Below the pieces are notes generated by a model, which did no database searches, was not told the DNA's origin, and was given only the letters and a program-made list of their open reading frames with translations. Below are positions 50,021 to 61,219 of a stretch of DNA of 64,000 nt, one piece after another. Origin of the DNA: Glandiceps talaboti (Eukaryota; Hemichordata; Enteropneusta; Spengelidae). The position numbers and the translations under genes are program-made. Position 1 is the stretch's first letter, and every line of letters starts with the position of its first letter. The stretch is from positions 6,800,422 to 6,864,421 of the forward strand of contig NC_135563.1 in the NCBI RefSeq assembly GCF_964340395.1, in the 5' to 3' direction.

Positions 50021-50125
50021 AATGGGGGGGGGGGGGGGGGGGGGGGGCAGATAGGGGGCCAGATACTCTGCAGTAGAATGGGGGGGGGCAGATACTCTGC
50101 AGTAAAGTGGAGGGGGCCAGGACAG
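49975..50125. repeat. Tandem repeat grown from the retroelement tail
   Basis: CCAGATACTCTTCAGTAGAG, CCAGATACTCTGCAGTAGAA, a second CCAGATACTCTGCAGTAGAA and CAGATACTCTGCAGTAAAG are separated by G-runs of very different length (one of 24 at about 50024-50047). Confidence 0.88.
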
Positions 50126-51488
50126 CGACAATCTTCTAAAGAAATCCCTATGTCATCAGAAGATCATGTGATCAGGGACTCAGTTGAGTTTTAAAGCTTT
50201 TGAATGAGGATGCAATTTCACCCAGAGGTACCAAGTTCAAACTTAAGTGGTAATCAATTGACCTGGATAGATGAGTTTACGTACATACGTCAGTATGCAA
50301 ATTAGAGGGAAAAGATGTATGATCATGCAGGCTTACATGTAGATCTACAAAGACTTTTAGATCTCACAAAGAAAGGTGAGAGAGATCCTGTGTATTGTGA
50401 AATCATATTTTTCGTATCATTTACAATCAAGTCACTCAACATGAGGTGATTTGGAAACAGATCGCCGTCTTCCCATTAGAAGTAATTCATAAGTTCACCT
50501 TCAAAAAAAATGCCAATCGCATGAATAGCATTTCATTTTACGGTTAACTGTGAATACAAATATTTCTAATAGAAATGCCAATCTCTTTACAGAGAACTGT
50601 AAAATCTGTCAGCAGAACTGTCAATATTACATGGATTACAAGTGAAACTTGAAAACAGAATCAAAAAGACAATATTTGATCAAACATATGGACATATTTG
50701 ATTGTAATCAGTCAAGTAGATTCTAACTTTACAGTGTAAATATTCATCTAAATGCAACTGGCACCATGTTGCTGTCTGCATACACAATACATATTGTATT
50801 CTTTTCCCCGAGGGGTGGGGGGTGGGGGGTTTGCAATGATATAGATGAATGATAGCTGTCACATGTCTGTCTTTCAAATCAAAGTTTAAACGAGCGACTT
50901 TATCTGAGAAGGCATTGACATTTTGTTTCAGCTCTACAAACGTGATAAAAGGTTTGAAAACAAAAATAGAATGTAACTCTGTGTGCCAAACTAGTTTTCA
51001 CCAGTTACTTTGATAAAAATTCTGCCTAAGGCCCTTTGTTGTGAAAAGAACTTCACATCTCATTTTTAGCACAGTTGAATACCGAATAAGTATCGAGCCA
51101 TACTTTGGCAATTGACTAGACATTTGAAAAATGTATGCAAATATGCCTAGCAACAAGACTATGCCCATAGCAACAGTCAAGTAGTGGTGTATATTGTAAA
51201 GATAATAACAGGGAGGGTAGGAGTATGGATAACCGTGCAAAACATGAGCTCATATATGCAAAAGAAAAGGCGGCATGTAGTGCTAGGAGCTGTTGCTGAT
51301 GATTGCACCAGTGTGTAACACTGTGTAACAGCTCCTGTGTATCTTGCTTGATTCTGTTATATATACATATATATTTTAACTCCAATTTGCCTCAGTTGAT
51401 GGGATTTATATGCATTACAAATGTATGTGTTATTCATTTGTCAATATATGCTTTTTCCTTCAGGCTTTATCTTGGTTTCATTACAGCG
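50126..51488. other. No recognised gene
   Basis: AT-rich DNA with no supported coding frame. Confidence 0.4.
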
Positions 51489-51843
51489 AAAATGGTGTAG
51501 GGTTGGTGCTTCACTCATGTGACATGATATTGACACACTCTCAGACAACTTCTACTGCAAAAGAAACAATTACATAGGTGCCATGCACATAGGGGATGTA
51601 GAAGTAGTCAAGTTGAAATGTTGATTATCAATTAGAAAAAAAAACCAATTCAATTAAGCCATTAAAATGATAAAGTCCATGTGTAATGTTTTCATGAGAA
51701 GCCTGTTTTTTATGGCTCTGTGAAAGAATAGCAATGCTGTGTTTATTGTGTCTCTGTTATTGTTAGTGTAGAGTTGAAATATGTCTAGCTCTGTGTCAAA
51801 AACGTAATGTCCTATGAGTGAAACACCGAGCCTACATCATTTT
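51489..51843. mobile_element. Long-TIR MITE-like element, family C copy 2
   Basis: The left end is AAAATGGTGTAGGGTTGGTG then CTTCACTCATGTGACAT. The reverse-complemented right end is AAAATGATGTAGGCTCGGTG then TTTCACTCATAGGACAT. Inner arm sequence (TTGACACACTCTCAGAC against TTGACACAGAGCTAGAC) also matches. Same GGTGTTTCACTCATG core as 8826-9196. Confidence 0.85.
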
Positions 51844-53281
51844 AGCTGTAATATGGCAAAGTGTTTTTTACTGTATTTGTGTGACTGAAAGCCATATTTT
51901 GGTACGATGATGCTGAGTTTGACATTCCTGGCCAATTTATTGGTAACAAGCTCAAACTACTCTGTAGCTAGCTATCATTAATACCAAGCAAAATATCAAA
52001 ATGGTATTTCTCTTGTTCGCTGTTTTGTTTCTTTTGTTCAACTCTACATATTATGACTGCGAGTGCAATTGGTAATGTGTTCCGTGTATATAAAATTTTA
52101 ATTTGATATCAATCCATGGTTCCTTCATAACACGAGAAAAAGAATATCTTCTTTCATAAACATACAGAGAAAAGAGTCGATCTCTTGAAGCATTCCTTTA
52201 TGTCTCTTAATGTAGATTGCGACATTTGTCAACATCAAATATTCATTTTTACAATGAGATAAAATGAAATCAAATCATCTGTTGTCTGTAGATGTCTACA
52301 AAGTGGTGCCTGCGTGGCTACACAAGGCATAGATTGCCTCCAAAGAAAGCTACAGAATAGCTGTATCATATCTCGTTAATGAATAATACACATTGAGAAA
52401 AAATATCATACAAGTACAGAAGCTCCATGAATGCAACGTAACATTGGTATGATAAAAGTGTTATAAATTTGCCGGATATGTTTATGAAATTAGGATAATA
52501 ACTATGGGTGAATTAATAGTACAAGTTTGTCAGTGTCATTAATATAGCTGTCTTATAATGAATAAGCCATGGACCAGCTGGTGAAGAGCACCCTCTGGTG
52601 ACAGCAAAAGGAAATTTACTGAATTCCTATTCAGTCTTCTATGAGCACAACTGAAGCTACATGTACATGTATACAAATGTAGACATGTAACATAACATAT
52701 TAAAACTTATTGCTGAAGTGTTTAAGCAATAAACCAACCCCTGGGGATGGTATAGCCTGAGGTTTTGACAAGTTGACGACATATATACGCATCAGTGAGT
52801 ACATGGAGTCAACTGGTCAAAACCTAAAATAACTATACTATTCTCATTCAAAGCCACTTATAGAGTCGCGTGTATCTATCACTATTTTAGATATGTTAGT
52901 TTGATGTATTGACCAATCAGATCTCTCCATTTGCACCATCAATATACTGGTATAATGTAATTTAGCAGGCATTTAACACAATGAGTTGACCTCCTCGACG
53001 TCAGCGAAGAAATTTTGATACAATTGTAGATCATTGACCATGTATTAATTTACAAACATAGACAGACAGAAACATACACACACATATACACACACATGTG
53101 TGTGCACACACACACAGATACACGCACACACATAAACATACACATACATACACGTACACACATACATCCATATAATTGTTGTTGCTTCAACTATTAACAG
53201 CCAAGAGTATTGGGATGTTATGAATGATATTCATACGAACGTTGATTGATAAATTTTGTAAATGTTCTGATTTTTTACTAG
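51844..53281. other. Presumed intron upstream of the 53282 exon
   Basis: AT-rich DNA with an (AC)/(CATA)-rich patch at about 53075-53172. No coding exon recognised. Confidence 0.4.
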
Positions 53282-53578
53282 ACTGTTGGACATTCCCGAA
53301 GTTTAGCAACATTGTTCAAAGAACCTGACAAATTCCTGGGACTGATGCCAATAGCATCATCTCCATGTGACAGCAACCTGTCTAGTGTGATGATCACCCC
53401 AACGTCAAGTCCTACAAAAGAATTAAATGCGAATGGAAGCCTCGAAGAAAGGGATGCAAGTACAAAAGATGAATCTCTGAAGCCCAGTGATGGTCTGGAT
53501 TGTAATCAAGATGATGAAATATTTCATCTTGATCATGACGACCTAGATCTTGATCTAGATTCTATCGAAAAACACTGA
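53282..53578 (+). CDS. Terminal coding exon of an unrecognised gene, acidic C-terminal tail
   Basis: A TTCTGATTTTTTACTAG acceptor is followed by 98 open codons and a TGA. Reading from the first base after the AG gives TVGHSRSLATLFKEPDKF and then LGLMPIASSPCDSNLSS. A Ser/Thr/Glu/Lys-rich stretch (TPTSSPTKELNANGSLEE) follows, and then a strongly acidic end rich in Asp (DEIFHLDHDDLDLDLDSIEKH region). There is no cysteine pattern, membrane segment or known catalytic motif, so it is probably a disordered cytoplasmic or nuclear tail. The codons look used as protein, with no tandem repeats, unlike the other long open frames here. A C-run starts 21 bp after the stop, and an AATAAA lies at about 54321. 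The gene name is unknown. The upstream exons should lie to the left on the plus strand. Confidence 0.72.
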   Translation, partial: TVGHSRSLATLFKEPDKFLGLMPIASSPCDSNLSSVMITPTSSPTKELNANGSLEERDASTKDESLKPSDGLDCNQDDEIFHLDHDDLDLDLDSIEKH

Positions 53579-55224
53579 TAACAAAGATTTGCGCAATTCC
53601 CCCCCCCCCCCCCCCCCCCCCTTGCAAAAAAATAGTAAGTTCATGAATTGATCATTTTCATCTTATTAAAAAAAAGTGAGGCAGTAAGTATAATGTGGAA
53701 GGCTTCTGACGTACAGTATTACTGGGTGAGGACAAAGTGTTCAATGTGGAGTACAAGGGATAACAACATTTCTCATAGTTTGGAAGTTGTATTTCATTTC
53801 AAAACTTTGAAAACAAAACTAAGTTTGGGAGGATAAGAAACTTGACATTGGTATTCATTTGATATTAATGTGTATGAAATTCAAGTATGAAGTTCCTATA
53901 AAAATGGTTACTTTCTTTTTGAAATTTGCATTAGATTCTGTCATGCTTTGAATATCCACATCTTATGAAGGACAGTGACACATACATGTACACACACCTG
54001 CAGATGTGCTCACACACGTAAACCCATACACTCACACACATCGTGCGCATACATGAATGTATACACATAAACATACACATATGTGTGTAGCAAGGACAGT
54101 GAACGACACAGACATGTACACATCAGACGCAGGTGTGCTCACACTCACACATGCTGTAAATATATGTATGTATACCCATGTGTGCGTACATACATACATA
54201 CATACATACATACATACATACATACATACATACATACATACATACATACATACAAACATACAAACACACTCACACATATATGTACATCATACACATACAT
54301 GCGCACACATGCTCTTGCTAAAATAAAAATGAGAAATGATGCCATTCTGTGTAATCTTGCATCACACTGTCAGTATATACTTATAAGACCATTTGAAAGT
54401 AACAACACTTTTCTGCTATTGGAAGGAGTGTACAGTTATAAATTACCATATTGTCTCCATCATATGAATGGAGCAGTCAATTTGTTTTCCTCGCAAATTT
54501 ATCTGTTAAAAGTACAACAAAGTATCTGTCTCTTTTAAAACAAAATATAAAGTTCGTCTATCTAACACAATCAATTGCCGATTTTTAGCTTAGGCAAATT
54601 AAAGCAGTGAATATTAAATGAATTGAATGGATATTTGACAAAAATTAACCTGCAAGGACAAGGTTTTATTAAAGGAAAGAATGAATTCAGAATTATATAC
54701 AGTATTTGTAGAAATAAAACAACAGAAATTCATCTGTTTAATGTTATAAATTTTATGGAAATTTTAAAATTGATTGATCGATTAATTGACTGATTGACCA
54801 ATGATAGATGTATTTTGAAGGATTGAAAGTAAACGATCATAAGGCATTCCAAAATTTTAATCAGAATTAAGTGATTAAAGAGAAACTATTTACATGTTAA
54901 CTTCAATGCTTGTACTTTTCCCAGTGTAAGTGTTTCTGATGTATGAGTGGAATAGGTGAATTTGTACACCTAGATCAGATTAGAGCAATATAGTCTTTAC
55001 AGGACATAGACGTTTTAGCTTTATACTCATTTTGTATAAATATGCTAAAAATATGCATAGTGCTTATCTTGCTTGGAAAGTGAAATGTTCATTTTGAGCT
55101 GATAATGTTTTCATGGAAATATTGAAAATTGTAAGTTTTGATTCACATGTTGAAAAAGTTATCAAATCTGTTTCATTTTATCAAATTGATGCCAGTTTTA
55201 CCTCAGTAGGCACAACCGTACTGA
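53579..55224. other. 3' flank of the 53282 exon with simple repeats
   Basis: A run of 23 C at 53599-53621 starts just after the stop. ACACATACA-rich DNA begins near 53980, and (CATA)n lies at 54187-54254. AATAAA occurs at about 54321 and 54709. Confidence 0.6.
54187..54254. repeat. (CATA)n microsatellite
   Basis: About 17 perfect CATA units, followed by imperfect ones. Confidence 0.97.
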
Positions 55225-55595
55225 AGTCTAGTTGCCCAGACTTACCGCCAGTGGCTGCTTCGTATTCCCACCCCCTGGGAGAAAGTGGCATAAGTAATTG
55301 GAACAAGATGGCTGCTCAGAGACGCTGAGTCACAACATGACCTTTGGTGTGAATCACAAAGTGGCAATTCATACTGAGTATATTTTTTAGTAAATTCTAA
55401 AAGACAATTTTCATCAAATTTGTTACATGATTTCTGTAAAATATATACAAAGTTGAAAATTGAAAATTAAGGAATTGTTTTAATCCAATAAGAAATTGTC
55501 TGAGTTCAGTGACAGTTGCCATTTTATGTTCCACAGATTCTCCCAGACTCTCTGGGGACAGTGGAAATCAGAGCCCGTAGTAGTCTGGTTAACCA
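55225..55595. mobile_element. Possible MITE with GGTTxCCCAGACT ends
   Basis: GTTGCCCAGACT at 55231 and the reverse complement of AGTCTGGTTAACC at 55582 form imperfect terminal repeats. The same 13-mer ends the foldback at 63619-63700. Inner CTGGGAGA and TCTCCCAG are also inverted. Confidence 0.4.
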
Positions 55596-57590
55596 TGACA
55601 AATAGACACTGTAGTCGGGGCAGATTATCCAGCATTTTTCATTGTTTCAAATTGATTTATCAAATCACATCGATTCTATGAGCCATTTTGTGCATAGACA
55701 TCAACACTAACCCATGAAACGAATCTTGTAAGATTCAGAAACAAATTATGTGATCACATGACCAGGTAATACCTAACCAAGGACAATTTATAATATCACA
55801 TTGTCAGTTATCATCCAATCAGAGGCAAGGACCTTATGACACTACAAAATCAAAAAATTCACAAACTCGAGATCCATATAAAACTCTTTCTCGTGTTGTA
55901 TTTTTGAAACTACGAGGAATGCTGGATGAAAAGAGCTCAAAAATGTTGCACTAAATCTTAACATGGTGCTCCAAAACTAAAGACTGAAATTCACTAAAAA
56001 AAAATTTCCAAGTTCTACTTGTTCAAGTGGTAACATTTGTAATGTAGCTGTGTATGGATTTACTGCAATGTCTAATGTGTTGTTATTTGTTTTCATTTTA
56101 TCGTACTTTGGCTTTGATGTTGCAAATCTATAAGTACTCTAGGCGCAGTTTGACTTTTCATGCATTTCTAGGTTTGGAGAATGTATGTAAGCATAGATTT
56201 ATGACTACTTTCATAGAGTTTATTACACGCAAGAAGAGTTTTTTGCACCTAAAAATTATGTAGTTTTGTGAAAGTTTGTTGTTTCTGACCTTGTTTTGTA
56301 GGTGTTGAAATGTTAGAACTGATCATTTAATAATTGAGAGTTTTTTAACCATTCTAGTGTTATGCGTTTTACACTTCATTCATTACTTGTTGAATAATTT
56401 GTGATTAGTACTTTTACAAAATTGTTTGCTGATTTGCGAGTGCTTTAACCAGTGAGGAGAATGAGGGGTGAGGGGGAGGGTGTTTAAGAAATACTATGAT
56501 GCTTTATCTGGAGTGCTTAGTATGGATATACATATCTTTGGTCTCTGTATAAAGAGTTTCCTTTTGAAAAAACAAATTTAATTCATAATGAAGTCTTCAG
56601 TGACTGTTTCCTTGCTGTGACATTATAGTGTTTGATCAACAGAGGGCGCCCTAACAGACATTCCATGTTGATGTCTACGGATGATATACATTGTACTATC
56701 AATTTATATATGTCAGATTTATCTTCTGTTTTGATTGATTTGTTGAGGGCTTTCAAACAAGTTACATAGTCTAGAGTTTTAGACTGATGGCAAGTTGAAA
56801 AAAGGTCTGCTGGTCATTCTCTTGTGATTTACAGTAACTTCTATACTGTGGTATTTAATTACTTTCAAATTGTTGTCACGAAGTCTTTCAAAGCTATGAA
56901 CTTTGTCAACTATTTCAAAGTATTACAAAGAGTAGTTTAAAGTCTTGTACATACAGGAATTAGTCATTGTTTTCACAGAGTAAGAGTGTGTCTTCAGAAT
57001 TCATCTGAATGTGTCTGACTTTCAGATCATACACAAGGATACCATGCAGTGGCTATGTACAATATGGATACATCATCTACTGCATTCATAGACATTAGAG
57101 AGAGTCTCTCTCCAACGTCTTTGCAACAATACATAATTATATAGATGTATTATTACCACATGTGGAGTACATTCCTACAGAACACCAATTTGTGTTTTAA
57201 TGCCCAATGTAATTTCATGTTGATATTCTATCATAGAAATGGTGCCACCAGAAATATTGATTTCTATGTATTTTATTGCTTTAACATGTGTACATATATA
57301 AAGGATGGGGTCGGGGGTTGAAACTTACACAGATTTTACTTCCATCACCACTCGCTACACAGCACCCCATCCTTTCCCCCCGTATGAGGTGCATCCTAGT
57401 CTTGTACACAGGGAGGCTTGTAACACCTCACTAAGTAAGGAAGACATGGTCAATTAGATCATAAACCCTACACGGTCTATGACTAGATCATGTTGATGTT
57501 TTTTGACACTTCCGAAGGATGATTCTCAAACAGCACATTGTATATTATATTTTGTATATGGAGCAGTGGGGCTGATAGTTATCTACTTAT
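55596..57590. other. No recognised gene
   Basis: AT-rich DNA. GGGCGCCCT occurs at 56644. No coding frame supported. Confidence 0.4.
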
Positions 57591-57591
57591 A

Positions 57592-57695
57592 GTTGTGTGG
57601 TTGCTAGGGAGTGGTTGCTAGTTATCTGCTGATAGTAGTTTGGTTGCTAGGGAGTGGTTGCTAGTTATCTGCTGATAATGGAGTGGTTGCTACTT
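57592..57695. repeat. Tandem repeat, about 46-bp unit
   Basis: GTGGTTGCTAGGGAGTGGTT and TTGGTTGCTAGGGAGTGGTT are each followed by GCTAGTTATCTGCTGATA; a partial third copy follows. Confidence 0.88.
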
Positions 57696-57937
57696 ATATA
57701 CCAATCTCAGAGGTTACAGGTATTGTAATCTTTAAAGTATTCATTTATTTGTATGTTAGGTTTGGGGTTTTTTTGAAAACCAACAACATGGAATCCAGTT
57801 GATAATCCCAGTCTGCTCTAAAATTGTACAATAAACCAAATATTATGAAATGTAATTATGATAAATGAAGATTAACCATATCTCAGTCATGTACCTTTTA
57901 CCCTATGTTTTCCTTATTGAATGAACTTGTTATATAA

Positions 57938-58272
57938 ATTCTCAGTACCTGCAGTAGCGTTTTACATCATGCTAGAGAGTCAGAATAGAACAAGAAGGTT
58001 GTACTTATTCTCAGTACCTGCAATGGCATTTTACATCATGCTAGAGGGTCAAAATAGAACAAGAAGGTCGTACTTATTCTCAGTACCTGCAATGGCATTT
58101 TACCTCATGCTAGAGGGTCAAAATAGAACAAGAAGGTTGTACTTATTCTCAGTATCTGCAATAGCTCTTTACCTCATGCTAAAGGGTCAAAATAGAACAA
58201 GAAGGTTGATTTATTCTCAGTACCTGCAATGGCATTTTACCTCATGCTAAAGGGTCAAAATAGAACAAGATC
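57938..58272. repeat. Minisatellite, 69-bp unit, five copies
   Basis: CTCAGTACCTGCA starts at 57941, 58010, 58079, 58148 and 58216. The units share ATCATGCTAGAGGGTCA and GAACAAGAAGGTTGTACT. Sixty-nine is a multiple of three, so a 109-codon frame stays open across it; this is a by-product of the period. Confidence 0.95.
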
Positions 58273-59372
58273 ACCTTCTGCTCACATGCATCTCTTGTAA
58301 TTCATGCATAGTATGTGGAGCACATCTTGATGTCGTCCAAGAAATTCAATGATTGTCATCTTTGTAACGCACCTAGGTGGTAAAATGCCATTTCAGATAC
58401 CGAGAATTTCTCATCCTTGATCTTGTGAGTATGTATATACCTGGGTCACCATGCATTAATTGTTACCATTTCATTTTCTGTAATATGGTCCTCAGTGTCA
58501 ATCTCATCATACTAAAGCATTGGTTGTATTATGAACTATTTACTTGGTATATACTCCACAGAAAGGTAGCATTTAACTTTAGTGGGAAATACTTGCTTTC
58601 AGTGTTCCTCCAAGCAAAAAGAGTGGCTAACAAGTGTTGTGATTCAATGCAGGGTGTAATATTTTGAGCTCCGACGTATCTACTAGTCTGTAGTGTATGC
58701 CGTGATGGGGCGCCCTCACAAATCGGTCATAGATCAATAGAGCTGGCCGCTAATTAGGACAGAGCAACATGATGTATCTTACAGTCTATAGACGTATCTA
58801 CATACTTTTCATTCATGTTAACTCCATGCCATCTCTTGCTACACTTATTCTTTTAAATGACAAACTTAATAAAACTGCCCATTGTAAATATTTACTCAGA
58901 ACTGTCACTGTTATGTTGAACCATTTGTAGAGTGTCACATTATATAGTGCAGCATGCTAAATTATGGTTTGATCTGTGAGTTAATGCAAAAGTAGTCTGT
59001 AAGATACAATGTTCAAACCACAGTCAGCTTTCACTCCAAAAGAATGGGTTGGCCATTGTATGAGGGCGCCCTGACAGGGCGTACATTACAGACTGATTCA
59101 GAAGTTAAACAACTTAATCATTTTACTAGTATTTGCTTGCATAAAATTGATAACTTTTGAGAGAGAGAGAGAGAGAGACAATGTTCTGAAGAAAATATTC
59201 TTAGTACTTCACTTTCATAAAACAAACAAAATTTACAGATTTTTCATGCACATATATCAATTTCTATAATTAATCTAACATTGCGATGCTTGTACACATA
59301 GTAAGCAGTTATAGTATAATGTTTGACGAACACAGCAAGTCTGCTTTGTAGATTTCAACTTGATAACAAATA
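58273..59372. other. No recognised gene
   Basis: GGGCGCCCT at 58708 and 59064, and a short (GA)n at about 59158-59178. No supported coding frame. Confidence 0.4.
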
Positions 59373-59725
59373 TTAAAAGTGCTCATATGAATCAGAAATG
59401 GGTATTTATTTAAATTGATATTTTGATTAAGAAAACAACTTTACTGTTTTTTTGTACCTGGAAAAAACAGTGCCAAACAACATAAACCAAGTTCTCAGTT
59501 GTGACTCCATAAATTGCTAAAAACTAAAACGTATGCAAAAAGTTTGCTGTAACATGCACAGGAAGTGATTTCTAAACATATTTGAGTTATTTTGACTCAA
59601 TTTACAAATATAGACTTGGGTTGTGTTGTTTCGCATTTTTTTAAAAGAAAAACATAGTAAAGTTATTTTTGTCAATTAAAAATCCAAAATAAATACATCG
59701 TCCCCATCTGTATGACCACTTTTAA
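59373..59725. mobile_element. Foldback (MITE-like) element, family D copy 2
   Basis: The left end TTAAAAGTGCTCATATGAAT and the reverse-complemented right end TTAAAAGTGGTCATACAGAT match each other and the ends of 3949-4274. The inner landmarks CAACATAAACCAAGT and AATTAAAAATCCAAAATAAA are shared with that copy. The two arms have diverged more than in copy 1. Confidence 0.8.
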
Positions 59726-60739
59726 ATATTTGAATTTTACTCTTCCTTTGGAAAACTGAAGTGGATTGGTCCTACTATGGTCATCAGGGGTCTAAATTTG
59801 GTTAAAAGTTAGGGAGCCAGACTCTTAGCTCCCTAGCATGATTGAAAAAGTAGTTCCACACCACTGCAGTCTTGTCCATATTTCTAGGTTTGTGTGTGCC
59901 ATTTTTTTAAGTTTCACGGTTGATGTTTTGAAAATGATATTGTGATTACTTTTGAAGCCTCATTAAAACATTTAGCGTCACTCAACACAAAGTCTTAGGG
60001 ATTGTAGTGCCTTTAACAAGTGGCTGCTTTGTAGCCGTACTTTTTTCATATACTTGGCAGAGAGAACGATTTTATTGAAACATGAAACAAGATAACTGTA
60101 TAACATTATTAAACAATAATATTGCTACGTACGAGTCAGGACTTTCTTTACAAGCCTGGCATTTAGTTTCTCTGGTTTCTGTGTAACAAAACAAATCATC
60201 TCTGTCAGCTCTCTGAATTTTTGAACTGTTGTAAAAAGTGTCTTTTTTTCGTACAGAATGAAAATAGTCAAAATTTGATGGCAAAAAAAATAACTTGTAT
60301 ACTTTGATTTGTACATTTTGTTCCTGTATACATTTTTTGATTTTGTAATGTAAAACTTCATATTCTATACAAACAAAATTGTTGTCTTTTTGTGCTTGTT
60401 TGTCTGTTTGTTTGTTTAGTTTTATTTGTTTGTATTTAAAGCAAGACAAACAGCTGTATCAATTTGTATTTTGTTCAAGTAATACAGTCTTCAGACACTC
60501 TTTACTACCATTGCATATGTTGTCTTGAAATTTATTTCATGACAGAAAAAATCACAAAGAAGGAACAGCAAGGGATATGCAGAGAAAAGAAATATGGAAA
60601 ATGGATGGATAGCATGTGCAGTGTGTGTGTGTGTGGTTATTTTTTGGTTAAAGAGAGATGCATGATAAGGGATTTTCCACTGTTTTGACAGGACACTTCT
60701 GTTGCAGTCACTGATCACATACCTTAGCTTAACAAATTC

Positions 60740-60885
<146 letters not shown>

Positions 60886-60959
60886 AGGAGGAGGGAGGGA
60901 GACAGACAGACAGACAGAGACAGAGAGACTGACTCTATTTCAAAATCAAAATGACCACC

Positions 60960-61219
60960 TCATGCCCATGGTCCTAAGAAACTATCATCATGGCATATTT
61001 CTGGTTCAGTCTGGTTTGGAGGAGGTGCTGCAATTGTCTTTTGTAAATGTTTTAATCTGGCCAGCAACCTGTCCCCAATGTCCCTTCTGTGTTTATAAAG
61101 ATCAATTTCCTCCAAGGGGTCATCTGCAATGTTGTAAAGCTGAACACTGGAACCCTTTTCGTAATTGTGCGGTATATATCCAGTCTTAAATTCATCTGGT
61201 TTGTACCACTCACCTTGAC
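60960..61219 (-). CDS. Sulfatase terminal coding exon and stop
   Basis: A clear polypyrimidine tract (TTGTTTCTTTATTTAG) precedes the exon. Its first two bases complete the Gly codon of the previous exon. It encodes 85 residues and a TGA stop. The sequence starts with GEWYKPDEFKTGYIP and holds the family's LYNIADDPLEEIDLY block (compare LFDIDRDPEERHDL in ARSB). A helix-like RLLARLKHLQKT segment and a Pro-rich stretch follow, and the protein ends in FLGPWA, matching the VWGPWM end of ARSB. The 3' UTR begins at 60959. TTTATT on the plus strand (AATAAA on the minus) at about 60071-60076, 60421 and 60531 are possible poly(A) signals. Confidence 0.93.

Noticed and set aside
57921-58250. 109-codon frame with a 23-residue repeat
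   Set aside because: The 69-bp minisatellite period is a multiple of three, which keeps any stop-free frame open. The peptide is hydrophobic without family likeness.
60072-60449. 125-codon minus-strand frame downstream of the sulfatase
   Set aside because: Lys/Gln/Asn-rich composition from AT-rich DNA with no family likeness; it falls in the sulfatase 3' flank.
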